64,000 nt of DNA. Source: Planctomycetota bacterium (GTDB lineage Bacteria > Planctomycetota > UBA8742 > UBA2392). Within the stretch, counting starts at the first letter, position 1; every line of letters starts with the position of its first letter. This document shows positions 1 to 9,073 of this stretch, piece after piece. Both the position numbers and the translations under genes were made by a program. A model generated the notes under the pieces. The model made no database searches. It saw only the letters and a program-made list of their open reading frames with translations, and had not been told where the DNA came from. The stretch lies in contig JABARW010000021.1 in NCBI GenBank assembly GCA_019186845.1, forward strand, positions 27,692-91,691, given 5' to 3'.

Positions 1-2
1 TG

Positions 3-2138
3 CTGGAAGCGCGCCTGCGCGTCGTAAACCAGCCGCGCTTCCAGGCCGGCGCTGAGCTTTACTTTGAGAGCAACGAGAGGATGGCCGAGGGCATCCTCAA
101 GCTCAACGCGACGCGGCCCACAAAGCTGGAGGTCCTTGACCGGAGCTTCATTGACGTCGCCGCGCGCAGCGACCCCAAGCTGGCGGCCGGCATTCCCGAG
201 CGTCTCAAGTCCATGCTCATCGTCGAGTATTGGGCTAACAGCGAGGAGGAGGCCCGCGCAAGCGTGGAGGCCGCCCTGGCCGCCGTGGCCGCGGGGCAGG
301 GCCCGGCGTTTGCGGCCAAGCCCGCCTACAACGCAGCCGACCTCGAGCGTGCCTGGACGGTCCGGAAGGTGGCTTCACCCATTCTTTCGCGCGTCAAAGG
401 CGACCTGAAGCCGACGCGCTGGATCGAAGATTGCGCCGTGCCGCCCTGGCGCCTGCCCCAGTTCATCGACGGCTTCAAGGCCATCTGTGACCGCCACGGC
501 TTCTCGGCGGCCCTGTTTGGCCATGGCGGCGAGGGAAACCTACACGTCAACCCCTTCGTGAACGTCAAGGATGCCGAACATCGGCAGCGCATGCGCAGGG
601 CCGCCGACGAATTGCTCGCACTGATCCAGCAGCTCAAGGGCACCGTGAGCGGAGAGCACGGCGACGGCATCATGCGCAGCCCCTATCTGGCGCGGCAGTA
701 CGGCGAGGCCTTCAGCGTGATGGTGCGGGTGAAGGAGCTGTTCGACCCGCGCTACCTGCTCAACCCCCTTACCAAGATCGTCCATACACCGCGCGAGATC
801 ACCGATTACCTGCGCTGCGGCGAGGACTACGCCCGCGTGCCCACGGGCACAGCGCTGGACCGGCCCGAAGTACTCGAGGAAGTCGAGAAGTGCCACGGCT
901 GCGGCAAGTGCCGCACCTACTGCCCCCTCATGCGCGTGGGCAAAGACGAAAAGTACACGGCGCGAGCCAAGGCCAACCTGCTGCGTGCCGTGGTGGGCGG
1001 CCGGCTGGATGCCTCATTTTTGCTTGATGCCGAGTTCAAGGCCAACATGGACCTCTGCATCGCCTGCGGTCAGTGCCTCGTGGACTGCCCCACCCAAGTG
1101 GACATTCCCGGCATCGCCATGGCGTTTCGCGAGCAGTATGTAGAGCGCAAGGGCAAGGGCGGCGTCGTGGCCGACCTCATGAGCAAGCCAGACCGCATCG
1201 GCAAGACCGGGGCCGCCCTGGCTGGAGTGACGAACACCCTGCTCAAGAATCGCTTCCTGCGGGGCCTGGCCCAGCAGATTACGGGGCTGGATGAGCGGCG
1301 CAAGCTGCCCAAGCTGGCAAAGTCCAAGGGGCTCAGGCCCCTGGCACCCCTGCAGGTGCCTGCGGAGCTGCGCGCCAAGCTGCCCAAGGAAGCCGTCGTG
1401 TTTCCCGGCTGCTTTGCCGAGTACTACGACCCCGACGGCGAGCGCAACACACTCATCGAGATTCTTTCAGTACTGGGCATCGTCGTTCATGCGCCGGAGC
1501 TGAACTGCTGCGGCATTTCCAAGATCACGCAGGGCGACGTCAAGGGCGCAAAACCCGACCTGACGGAAAACGTGCAGCGGCTCGTCGACTTCGTGGAGCG
1601 CGGCGCCAGGGTCATGTTCTCCGCGCCGAGCTGCATGCTGGCCGCCAAACGCGAATGGCCGCGCATCGTGGGCTCGGCGGCAGCGCAGAAGGTTGCTGAT
1701 GCCTGCACAGACGCCCACGTGCTGCTGCTGGAGGTGTTCGCCCATGAAGCCATGCGCGCGCAGCTTACGCCGCAGGGGCGGAGCGTGGCCTATCATGTGC
1801 CCTGCCACAGCCGCGTGCTGGGCGTCGCCCAGCCGGCCATGAAGCTGCTGGATCTCGTGGATGGGGGCAAGACGGTGAACCTGGATGCCGGCTGCTGCGG
1901 CCTCTCAGGCACCTTCGGCCTCAAAACGGACAACTTCGACATGAGCATGAAGATTGCCATGCCGCTTTATAACCGCATCAACCGGGTCAAGCCCGAAGTC
2001 GTGAGTTCGAGCTGTGGCGTGTGCCAGACGCAGATCCGGCAGGGCGTGGAGAACTACGACGGCAGCAAGGTCAGCCCCGACTCGCCCGACGTGATGCACC
2101 CACTGCGGCTGTTGTACGAAGCCCTGCCCAAACGCTGA
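3..2138 (+). CDS. FAD-linked oxidase / Fe-S oxidoreductase fusion (GlcD-GlcF type), 5' partial
   Basis: The reading frame is open from the first bases of the window, so the gene starts upstream. The first in-window ATG at 81 is internal. The visible part holds the C-terminal half of an FAD-linked oxidase domain (GlcD-like, to about 830). Two 4Fe-4S ferredoxin motifs follow: CHGCGKCRTYC at 891-923 and CIACGQCLVDCP at 1056-1091. Two cysteine-rich CCG domains come last, with NCCG near 1504 and GCCGLSG near 1890. This order matches D-lactate or glycolate dehydrogenases of the YdiJ/GlcDF-fusion type, which oxidise a 2-hydroxyacid and pass electrons through the Fe-S clusters to a quinone or partner protein. 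The substrate cannot be read from sequence. A strong hairpin follows the stop, and the next gene is convergent. Confidence 0.9.
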   Translation: MEARLRVVNQPRFQAGAELYFESNERMAEGILKLNATRPTKLEVLDRSFIDVAARSDPKLAAGIPERLKSMLIVEYWANSEEEARASVEAALAAVAAGQGPAFAAKPAYNAADLERAWTVRKVASPILSRVKGDLKPTRWIEDCAVPPWRLPQFIDGFKAICDRHGFSAALFGHGGEGNLHVNPFVNVKDAEHRQRMRRAADELLALIQQLKGTVSGEHGDGIMRSPYLARQYGEAFSVMVRVKELFDPRYLLNPLTKIVHTPREITDYLRCGEDYARVPTGTALDRPEVLEEVEKCHGCGKCRTYCPLMRVGKDEKYTARAKANLLRAVVGGRLDASFLLDAEFKANMDLCIACGQCLVDCPTQVDIPGIAMAFREQYVERKGKGGVVADLMSKPDRIGKTGAALAGVTNTLLKNRFLRGLAQQITGLDERRKLPKLAKSKGLRPLAPLQVPAELRAKLPKEAVVFPGCFAEYYDPDGERNTLIEILSVLGIVVHAPELNCCGISKITQGDVKGAKPDLTENVQRLVDFVERGARVMFSAPSCMLAAKREWPRIVGSAAAQKVADACTDAHVLLLEVFAHEAMRAQLTPQGRSVAYHVPCHSRVLGVAQPAMKLLDLVDGGKTVNLDAGCCGLSGTFGLKTDNFDMSMKIAMPLYNRINRVKPEVVSSSCGVCQTQIRQGVENYDGSKVSPDSPDVMHPLRLLYEALPKR

Positions 2139-2149
2139 CGCCACCAATG

Positions 2150-2177
2150 AAACACCCTCGCTCGCGCGAGGGTGTTT
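2150..2177 (+). terminator. Hairpin terminator after the oxidase gene
   Basis: A 12-bp perfect stem (AAACACCCTCGC / GCGAGGGTGTTT) with a TCGC loop starts 12 bases after the stop codon. The arms carry A and T runs, so it can act in both directions between the convergent genes. Confidence 0.8.
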
Positions 2178-2197
2178 GGTTCGAAGCAGGCTGAGGC

Positions 2198-3238
2198 CTA
2201 GAAGCCTTCGTTCTCGCCGCCGCCGCTGCTGCCGCCTTCGCTCTTGCCTTCGAGGGGCTTGAGGTCGTCATCGCTGACGTCCTTGTTTCCCTTGGGGTTG
2301 GTGATGACGAGGCTGGCGGGAATGCTCAACTGCATGGGGCCCATCTTGACGTCGATGGTGACCTCCATTTTGCTGCAGATTTCGGCCTTACCGATGGTGG
2401 CGAACTCCGTGAGCTTGACGCTCATGTCGATGCCGCCCTCCTGGTCGCCTTCACCTTCGCCCTCACCTTCACCTTCGGGCTGTTCTTCGCTCTCGGGCTT
2501 TTTGGGGTCGGGGGCGCCGTCGCCGCCGGGCATGGCGCCGGCGGGAATCGTCATCTTCGAGGAGAGATTGACTTCCTTGATCTTGAGTTCCTTGCCCTTG
2601 TCCTCATAGACGAAGGTGTACTGAACCAGCTGCTTCTGGCCCTGCAGGGTGCGCTCAGCGGCCATACCGACTACCTTGTTTTCCTCGATGCTGTAGGTCT
2701 CGGAAGGCTGAGTCTCATCCTTGTACTTGACGATAACGTAGGTCTTCTTCTTCTTGGCGTCCTTCTCCGCGGCAGGAACTTCACCATACTTGAAGTTGGC
2801 TTCCTTGAAGCGGCTGTCCCAGGCTTCAACGCCAAACACGAAGCTCATGAAGGGAGCAAAGGCCTGCTGCGCAATCTGCGAGGGGTCCATGCCGCCGGGG
2901 CCCGCGCCACCGCTGGCCTTGTCGGCCTCAAAGTGAACGGGCTTGCCCGCCTTCCAGAGCACCTTGCCGGTCTGCGGCGGAATCTGGATGGGAAGGCCCG
3001 TGCTGGAAGTATCGATCACGATCTTGCCGTCGCCCTTGAACCGCTCGAGGCCCTTGCTTTCCGCGCTGATGATGCGCGTGTAAGCCTTCTTGAGTTCCTT
3101 CTCGGCCTTCTCATCGCCGCGGTCAAACTTCTCGGCGGCGGGCTTCTCCTCGCCCTTAGGCTTCTCCTGGGCGACAACACTGACCGCGCCCACCAGCATC
3201 AGGGCCATCAGCGCGCTTGCAAAGGTCACCAGCTTCAT
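2198..3238 (-). CDS. Secreted protein of unknown function with acidic Glu-Gly run
   Basis: The protein has 346 residues from the ATG at 3238, which has GGAGAGA six bases upstream. The frame extends further upstream but without a signal sequence. A classic signal peptide (MKLVTFASALMALMLVGAVSVVAQ) is followed by a Lys/Glu-rich stretch. The mature part has beta-rich segments and, near residue 265, a low-complexity (EG)n run with neighbouring Glu/Gln. I recognise no family. It is likely periplasmic or cell-surface. It is convergent with the upstream oxidase gene and shares the hairpin terminator. Confidence 0.8.
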   Translation of the reverse strand: MKLVTFASALMALMLVGAVSVVAQEKPKGEEKPAAEKFDRGDEKAEKELKKAYTRIISAESKGLERFKGDGKIVIDTSSTGLPIQIPPQTGKVLWKAGKPVHFEADKASGGAGPGGMDPSQIAQQAFAPFMSFVFGVEAWDSRFKEANFKYGEVPAAEKDAKKKKTYVIVKYKDETQPSETYSIEENKVVGMAAERTLQGQKQLVQYTFVYEDKGKELKIKEVNLSSKMTIPAGAMPGGDGAPDPKKPESEEQPEGEGEGEGEGDQEGGIDMSVKLTEFATIGKAEICSKMEVTIDVKMGPMQLSIPASLVITNPKGNKDVSDDDLKPLEGKSEGGSSGGGENEGF

Positions 3239-3341
3239 TCGCTCTCTCCGTAGTATGCGGCCCGCAGGCCCGTCGTGCACTTCCAGCAAAGGGGACGGGT
3301 GTAGTGTGCAGTCTGAACAAAGTCTCACGCAAAAAAGCGAA

Positions 3342-3365
3342 GCGGGAGGGCCGTCGCCCTCCCGC
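3342..3365 (-). terminator. Rho-independent terminator of the small lipoprotein gene
   Basis: A perfect 10-bp stem (GCGGGAGGGC / GCCCTCCCGC) with a 4-base loop. On the minus strand it is followed by TTCGCTTTTTT, and it lies 20 bases past the stop of the gene ending at 3386. Confidence 0.85.
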
Positions 3366-3385
3366 CTGAACGCTTCAGCTCAGAA

Positions 3386-3523
3386 CTACTTGTTGGTCGG
3401 AGCTTCGTTCGTCGCCGGGGCCGTGTTGCTGGGGGTGTTGGAAGCAGTGTTCTTGGCCGGGCAGCCGAGGACGAAGGTGGCGCCGAAAGCAACCAGGACA
3501 GCGAGGAGAGCGAACTTCTTCAT
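3386..3523 (-). CDS. Very small lipoprotein (45 aa)
   Basis: The chosen ATG at 3523 has CTGGAG eight bases upstream; the frame extends upstream without good signals. The sequence is a lysine-led hydrophobic signal ending in the lipobox FVLGC (Cys21), then only about 24 residues rich in Asn, Thr, Ala and Pro. This is a minimal lipoprotein with a disordered tail. It has its own terminator and an AT-rich leader, so it is probably a single-gene transcript. Function is unknown. Confidence 0.75.
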   Translation of the reverse strand: MKKFALLAVLVAFGATFVLGCPAKNTASNTPSNTAPATNEAPTNK

Positions 3524-3733
3524 GTCTTGACTCCAGAGTTTAAGAAACGTTTGGTGGGATCCCGTACTTCCTGCGCCCGACCAAGCGTTTGTCATGCCAA
3601 TCGGCAGCCATCCATTTCGTTTGTGTGCAAGTGCCTGAAATTACTAGTCTTATGATAATGGAATTCCGTGGGTTACTTTGGCTTCAATTAACACAACGTT
3701 GCAAACTTCTGAGCGAGTAACATTTCTTTACGG

Positions 3734-4894
3734 CTACTCATCTTCCTCCTCCACGGGGTCGGCTCCCTCGGCTGCAACGGGCAATGGCGGCACTTCGACG
3801 GCGCAGCCGCGCAACGCGGCCAAGCAGCGCTCGATATCGTCAGCCAGGGGTGCCTCGAACTGAACTCGCAGACCGGTGACAGGGTGCTCAAAACTCAGGC
3901 GTGCGGCGTGCAGAGCCTGCCGCGCGATCAGCGGTGGCTCGCCGGGCTCGGGAGCGCGCCCCTGAATCTCGCTGAGCGTGAGGAAGGGCCGGCGGGAGTA
4001 AAGCCGGTCACTCACGACAGGATGGCCTATGCAATTGAGGTGGACGCGAATCTGGTGAGTGCGTCCCGTGCGAGGCCGGCAGCGCAAGAAAGTGAAGCCC
4101 GCAAAGCGCTCAAGCACTTCGTACTCTGTGACGGCGCTGCGACCGGTTCCCGCCCCCACACGCATCATCTCCCGGTGGTTGGGGTCGCGCTCGATGGGCT
4201 TATCAATGACTTCCCGGTCCGCCCTGACTACGCCGCGCACAAGGGTCAGGTACTCCTTTGAGACGGAGCGCTGCTCAAACTGCCGCGCCAGCTTGAAATG
4301 GGCGCTGTCGTCCTTGGCGCAGACCATGACGCCCGTGGTATCGGCGTCGAGGCGATGAACGATACCGGGACGCGCACTACCCTTGCCCGACAGGGCCTCA
4401 AAGTGAAAAAGCAGCGCATTGGCCAGGGTTCCACCCCTACCCGCCCTTGGTGGGTGGCAAGCCAGGGCCGCCTGTTTGTTGACGACGATAATGGCGTCAT
4501 CTTCAAACAGAATTTGCAGAGGAATCTCTTCGGCTTCCAGGTCCAGTTCCTCTATGGCTGGAAGCTCAAGCGATATGGCCTCTCCGCCCTCAAGCTTCAA
4601 CGCGGGCTTGATCCTGTTGGGTTTGAGGTTGCCCACACGGACACAGCCGTCTTTCACCAGAGCGGCGAGCAGAGTCCGCGAATAGTCTGAGAACTGCAGC
4701 GCCAGAAACTTGTCCAGGCGCAGTCCCGCTGACTGAGGCGGGACAAGCACGTCAAACTTCTTCAGATGTTTGAAGTTGGGCGCGAGCACGGGCGGATTGT
4801 GGTAACTGCCGGCCCCCTTGTCGATTGCCTGCCTCAGCCCCGCCGCCAAGGCCTGCTTCGCCGGCGATGTGGGGCCCCTTGCCACGGAGGCCAA
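3734..4894 (-). CDS. RluA/RluD-family 23S rRNA pseudouridine synthase
   Basis: The protein has 386 residues. An S4 RNA-binding domain spans about 54-110 (LRLDKFLALQFSDYSRTLL). The pseudouridine synthase catalytic domain carries the family signature RPGIVHRLDADTTGVMV, with catalytic Asp183, and RTGRTHQIRVHL near the C-terminal side. The family isomerises uridine to pseudouridine in large-subunit rRNA, and the S4 domain favours an RluD- or RluC-like role. The start is a TTG at 4894 with no convincing ribosome binding site. The first 45 residues are unlike the family and the start is uncertain. The acidic C-terminus (DPVEEEDE) is lineage-specific. Confidence 0.9.
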   Translation of the reverse strand: MASVARGPTSPAKQALAAGLRQAIDKGAGSYHNPPVLAPNFKHLKKFDVLVPPQSAGLRLDKFLALQFSDYSRTLLAALVKDGCVRVGNLKPNRIKPALKLEGGEAISLELPAIEELDLEAEEIPLQILFEDDAIIVVNKQAALACHPPRAGRGGTLANALLFHFEALSGKGSARPGIVHRLDADTTGVMVCAKDDSAHFKLARQFEQRSVSKEYLTLVRGVVRADREVIDKPIERDPNHREMMRVGAGTGRSAVTEYEVLERFAGFTFLRCRPRTGRTHQIRVHLNCIGHPVVSDRLYSRRPFLTLSEIQGRAPEPGEPPLIARQALHAARLSFEHPVTGLRVQFEAPLADDIERCLAALRGCAVEVPPLPVAAEGADPVEEEDE

Positions 4895-4956
4895 GAATGC
4901 ATATCTTCTCTGTCCCGAACAGCGGGGCCTTTGACCACCTTCCAGGACGACAGAAC

Positions 4957-5580
4957 ATGAGCAAGACCAGCCTTTTGAGCCTTTTGATTCTCCTCTTCAT
5001 GGGTTTGAGCGTGACGGCGTGCGGCAATGAGAGCACCCGCGTGGACCCTGAAGATGACGAAGAAGACCCGATCCAGTCCTCGGGCCCCTACTCGAGCGAC
5101 CTGATCGAGGTGACCAACAAGGTCATTGAGCAGTTCAAGAAGCAGAAGATTTCCGACAACTTCCGGGCGCGCTACAACGACGCGCCGATCATCGCCGTGA
5201 TCCGCCCGCAGAACGACACCCGCTTCCCCGAGGTCACCCAGATCTTCCAGGAAAACCTCGTGGCGGAACTGCTGGGACGCACCACCCGCCAGGAAGTGCG
5301 CTTCTCTCAGCGTGACAGCGACGTTCAGGCTGAGATCAGCAAGGAAAAGGAAGCCAAAGAAGGCGGTGAGCGCACAGACCGTACCGGCCGCCGCACCAAG
5401 CTGGGCGCTGACTACTTCCTCAAGGCCAAGTTCAGCTCCCTGAGCATGACCGATGGCGAGTACGAATCGGACAGCATCCTGTACACGTTTGAGCTGATTG
5501 ACACGGAAACAGACGAGCTGATTTTCAAGGGCAAGCACCTGATCAAGCGCGTCTCCGAGAAGAGCGCGGTTTATCGCTAA
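4957..5580 (+). CDS. LpoB-like lipoprotein (penicillin-binding protein activator family)
   Basis: The 207-residue protein starts at the ATG at 4957 (AGGA 10 bases upstream). The signal peptide ends in the lipobox SVTAC. The folded part has the LpoB/YcfM layout: a segment around APIIAVIRPQNDTRFPEV, a helix FQENLVAELLG, then GADYFLKAKFSSLS and a C-terminal strand with ELIDTETDELIFKG. In proteobacteria LpoB reaches through peptidoglycan to stimulate PBP1B. It is followed 88 bases downstream by a TPR-type lipoprotein of the sort that often accompanies LpoB homologues, so the pair probably acts together at the cell envelope. Family call is firm; the PBP-activating role here is inferred. Confidence 0.8.
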   Translation: MSKTSLLSLLILLFMGLSVTACGNESTRVDPEDDEEDPIQSSGPYSSDLIEVTNKVIEQFKKQKISDNFRARYNDAPIIAVIRPQNDTRFPEVTQIFQENLVAELLGRTTRQEVRFSQRDSDVQAEISKEKEAKEGGERTDRTGRRTKLGADYFLKAKFSSLSMTDGEYESDSILYTFELIDTETDELIFKGKHLIKRVSEKSAVYR

Positions 5581-5668
5581 GCGCCTGCTGGAACCAGGGC
5601 GTGGGGCGCGCGGCTGCGCACTCCACGCCCTTTTCGCATGACGGGGACCGACTGCGAGGGAGACTCCA

Positions 5669-6919
5669 ATGAGATGGTTCAGCCTGCTCCTGCTGCCGCT
5701 GCTGCTGACCGGCTGCGTGGGCGCGACATACAACGTAGCCGAGTCCATGAAGAAGGGCGGCTACAGGCAAGTGATTGAAGATACGCGCAACATCGAAGAA
5801 TTCCCGGAACGCGATCAGACGCTGATTCTGAACTGGCGGGCCCAGGCCAAGCTTGGCTTGGGATACCAGGAAAGCGCGCGCAACGACTTCATGCGCTCCT
5901 GGAACATGATGAACAACAGCCAGGGTGGCAACGTTGCTGCAGCTTACATGTGGAACGAGAAGTCGAAGTACTACCTCGGCGAGCCCTATGAGCGCATGAT
6001 GAACAGCTATTACCTCGGCTTGCTCTTTTACATGCACGGCAAGCCCGAGGACGCCATGGCCTGCTTCAAGAACGCCCTCTATGTGGACACGGGCGATCTC
6101 GAAGCCAACGAGTACGCTGCGGACTTCGTGCCCAACATGATCATGCGCTCGCGGGTCTACATCGACCGGCGCGATGATAACGGTCTGAAGACCCAGCTTG
6201 ACGAACTCAATCGGCTGCCCAAGGATGCTCGTAACTTTGACCCGAACTGTCCCTGGTTCACGCCCGAAGCCCAGAAGGAGGCCAACACGCTGATCTGGGT
6301 TGAACTGGGCTGGGGTCCCTACATGACAGCCGAGGGCCGCCACGGGGAAATCCGCGTCATTCGCGAGCCCGAGTACGCCGAGCGCTACGCCGAGGTATTC
6401 ATCAACGGCCAGAGCCTGGGCAAGACCTACAAGCTGGGCGACACCTATTACCAGGCCACCACGCGCGGCGGCCGGCCCATGGAGGAGTACCTCAAAGCCA
6501 AGGGCATCGCCAAGGACGTCACTACCGTCGCCGGCGCCGTTGCCATCGGCGTGGGCGCTGAGCTCGCGCGTGAGGGCCACGGCGCGGCAGGCGCGATTAC
6601 TGCCGGCGTGGGTCTGGGGCTGTTGCTCTGGGGTGCACTTTCCAGCGCCGAGGCGGACACGCGCTGCAATGTTCTGCTGCCCGGCCAAATCCATCTCATG
6701 ATGGCCAAAGTGCCGCCGGGCAAACACGAAGTTGAAGTGCGCTATTACGACGGCAGCGGCCGCGAGCTCGGTCGCCAGCGCCAGCGTGCCCTGCCCCTCA
6801 ACGTCCCGGAGCGCGGCGACGCCGTCATGGTAGTTCGCAGTGATCCCCATTACGTAGTGCCGCGCAACGAGAAAGAGCGGGCCGCCGACCCCTACGCCAA
6901 GGCTCCCGCGCTGCGCTAA
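5669..6919 (+). CDS. Helical-repeat lipoprotein, COG3014-like partner of LpoB
   Basis: The 416-residue lipoprotein has signal peptide MRWFSLLLLPLLLTGC and a GAGGGAGA ribosome binding site. Residues about 30-160 are TPR-like helices (NEKSKYYLGEPYERMMNSYY, GLLFYMHGKPEDAMACFKNA). The C-terminal third has a Gly/Ala-rich hydrophobic segment near 285-325 that could insert in or pack on a membrane, then a PEGA-like beta segment (PGKHEVEVRYYDGSG). The architecture resembles the uncharacterised COG3014 family found beside LpoB. It shares a transcript direction with the LpoB-like gene, and a terminator follows at 6947. Confidence 0.75.
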   Translation: MRWFSLLLLPLLLTGCVGATYNVAESMKKGGYRQVIEDTRNIEEFPERDQTLILNWRAQAKLGLGYQESARNDFMRSWNMMNNSQGGNVAAAYMWNEKSKYYLGEPYERMMNSYYLGLLFYMHGKPEDAMACFKNALYVDTGDLEANEYAADFVPNMIMRSRVYIDRRDDNGLKTQLDELNRLPKDARNFDPNCPWFTPEAQKEANTLIWVELGWGPYMTAEGRHGEIRVIREPEYAERYAEVFINGQSLGKTYKLGDTYYQATTRGGRPMEEYLKAKGIAKDVTTVAGAVAIGVGAELAREGHGAAGAITAGVGLGLLLWGALSSAEADTRCNVLLPGQIHLMMAKVPPGKHEVEVRYYDGSGRELGRQRQRALPLNVPERGDAVMVVRSDPHYVVPRNEKERAADPYAKAPALR

Positions 6920-6946
6920 TGCAAGTCAATCTCTCGTTGGGTTGAG

Positions 6947-6970
6947 CCAACCGGCCTTGGTGCCGGTTGG
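6947..6970 (+). terminator. Hairpin terminator after the LpoB/TPR gene pair
   Basis: A 9-bp perfect stem CCAACCGGC / GCCGGTTGG with a 6-base loop, followed by TTCGCTTT, 27 bases after the stop. Confidence 0.7.
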
Positions 6971-7078
6971 TTCGCTTTGAGACGAAATCCATGCCCAATA
7001 TGGCGAAAAACCCGACTCCGCGTTAGATTCTTGTTTTCGGGACTTCCCACGCTTTAGCCGCCCCTGCCGGTGCTAGTC

Positions 7079-9046
7079 ATGGCTGTCGTCGAGATTACTT
7101 GCCCCCACTGCTCTGCCCGAACCTACGTCACGTTCGTGCGGCAAACGGGCACTGGCTCATGCCCTGAGTGCGGCACCGAGATTGCCAACGTTTTTCAGTA
7201 CTCAAACAAAGGCGGGTCCGGCATCGGCACGATGCTGGGCGACACGACGTTCAGCGACTCCTCCGCGACCATCATCGCCTCAGGCCCTTCGGCAGAGAAG
7301 CGCGGCACGGCCCCCCTTGAACTCAGCGGAGCTGATTTCGGCAGTCCCACGAATGAAATGCCTGTGCTGGCCGATGATGCCCCCGCACTGAGCCCGTCGC
7401 TCAGTGGGCCTTCCCTGATGCCCCTGGAAAGCGCGCCCATGCTTGCGCCTTCCACCAGCGCGCCGTCGCTCATACCCAGCAACAGCGCCCCGGCGCTGGA
7501 ACCGTCCAACAGTGCGCCCTCTCTGAATACGGCGGGAAGCCTGCTAACGCCTCCGCCCCCGAAACTTCGCCAGTTCGCGGTGGAAGACCTGCCGGAGCCT
7601 GCCGTAGTCAGCGAGATTCCCGCCCCCAAGCCCACGCGGCGCCCCACCGGCTCCCTGGGGGCTGCCGCGAAATCCGAGCCTGAAAAGGCCACCCGGCCTA
7701 CCCTGCCTTTGGTAAATCTGGGGGAGACTCGCCGACCCACAGCCCCCGTGGCTGCAAAGCGCCCCACTGCACCCGTAGCGGTGCCGACGCGTAGGCCCAC
7801 GGCGCCCATTGCGCTGCCCACAAGACGGCCCACCGGGGCAGTCGCAAAGCCCGCCACGGCCACTCTGCCCAGGCCCATGATGCGGCGCCCCACTGCCTCC
7901 TTGGCTGCCTCTGCGGCGCCGTCCCCCGTTGCGCCTGCGCCCCTCGCTGCCGCGCCCACGCGCAAGCCCACGGCCACTTTGCCCGCACCAGCTCGCCGCC
8001 CCACGAAGCCATTGCCCCCGCGCGATGAACTGGGACCCGTCGAAGAACTCTCTCTGCTGACGCCGCCCCCGGCCCAGGTGCCGGCACCCGCCACGCGCGC
8101 AGCAACGGCCAAGCGGCCAACATCGGCGCTGCCCAAGAGTGAACCCATCTCCGATGCGGGCGGCCGCTCCTACCCGCCCATTCGGGCTCCGGGCGTGCCC
8201 AGCCCGCCGGGACCCACGCGAACGCTTACTGTGGTCGGGTTGGGTGAAGCTCCACGCTTGCCGGGCCCGCCAAAGCCTGAAAACTTCGGCACCAAGAAGT
8301 TCGACCCCGGCCTGACCAAACTGGGCTACACCATGCCGGGCAGCGACGTCTCACATTTCGACTTGCCGCCCCCCAGCCCGGTACCTTTCAGCGCAGTGAG
8401 TGACGCCAGCGAAGACGCCCCCGTGGCCTTGCCCCCTCCGGGCCCCAAGCCCGGCACCCGCATTGCCATGAAGGCGCCGCCGCCACCGCCGCCCAAAACA
8501 GGCACACGAGTGGCCCCGGCCTCGCTGCAGGAAGCGGATTTCGAGGTCGTCGATGACGCCGATGACGCCGATGATGCTCCGGCGGCGGTGGTTTCTCAGG
8601 CCTCCATTGACGAGGGATGGGCCGAAGAAGGGCCGGCCTCCGGCATCGGAAAGGTGGACATTCCAGACATTGGGCTCGACGAAGACCCCTCCGGCGAAGC
8701 CGAGACCAATCCAAGTTTGACCCCGCCGGACGGCGACGACGAAATGCAGGACGAACTGGAAGATGAAGGCTTCGTGCCGGGCCCGCCCGCCAAGCCCCTT
8801 CCAGCCCCACAGAAGCAGGCCCCGGCAGCCGCGAAACCCGCACCGGCCAAGCCCCCCAAGGCGCCGACTGCCCGCTTGGAGCCGCCCGCCGAGGCCGTGC
8901 GCTATCGCCCCGTTCGCCGATTTGATGCCGAGGAGTTCTGGACCCGGGCCTTGATCTACGGGCTCTACACCGTTTGCGCGGCAGGCGCCGTGGCCTTCCT
9001 CTGGCTCATGTACAAGGTCCACGTCCTCAAGGAAGCCGTGTTTTAG
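7079..9046 (+). CDS. Zinc-ribbon protein with RRPT-motif array and C-terminal membrane anchor
   Basis: The 655-residue protein starts at ATG 7079; a GTG at 7070 is in frame and possible. The N-terminus has a zinc ribbon (CPHC near residue 8 and CPEC near 28). It continues as about 580 residues of Pro/Ala/Thr/Ser-rich, probably disordered sequence. Between about residues 180 and 345 the motif R-R/K-P-T recurs roughly nine times (TRRPTGSL, TRRPTAPV, TRRPTAPI, MRRPTASL, ARRPTKPL). An acidic block follows near 480-570. A single transmembrane helix near the C-terminus (LIYGLYTVCAAGAVAFLWLM) leaves the long region on the cytoplasmic side. I recognise no function. RRxT fits the consensus of basophilic Ser/Thr kinases, so a phospho-scaffold is possible. 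Confidence 0.75.
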   Translation: MAVVEITCPHCSARTYVTFVRQTGTGSCPECGTEIANVFQYSNKGGSGIGTMLGDTTFSDSSATIIASGPSAEKRGTAPLELSGADFGSPTNEMPVLADDAPALSPSLSGPSLMPLESAPMLAPSTSAPSLIPSNSAPALEPSNSAPSLNTAGSLLTPPPPKLRQFAVEDLPEPAVVSEIPAPKPTRRPTGSLGAAAKSEPEKATRPTLPLVNLGETRRPTAPVAAKRPTAPVAVPTRRPTAPIALPTRRPTGAVAKPATATLPRPMMRRPTASLAASAAPSPVAPAPLAAAPTRKPTATLPAPARRPTKPLPPRDELGPVEELSLLTPPPAQVPAPATRAATAKRPTSALPKSEPISDAGGRSYPPIRAPGVPSPPGPTRTLTVVGLGEAPRLPGPPKPENFGTKKFDPGLTKLGYTMPGSDVSHFDLPPPSPVPFSAVSDASEDAPVALPPPGPKPGTRIAMKAPPPPPPKTGTRVAPASLQEADFEVVDDADDADDAPAAVVSQASIDEGWAEEGPASGIGKVDIPDIGLDEDPSGEAETNPSLTPPDGDDEMQDELEDEGFVPGPPAKPLPAPQKQAPAAAKPAPAKPPKAPTARLEPPAEAVRYRPVRRFDAEEFWTRALIYGLYTVCAAGAVAFLWLMYKVHVLKEAVF

Positions 9047-9073
9047 ATCCGCTATCGGACGCGCTCCGATGGA

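Noticed and set aside
5543..6850. 435-codon minus-strand frame opposite the TPR lipoprotein
   Set aside because: It is a shadow of the gene at 5669, which has a signal peptide, ribosome binding site and terminator. The antisense frame has none of these.
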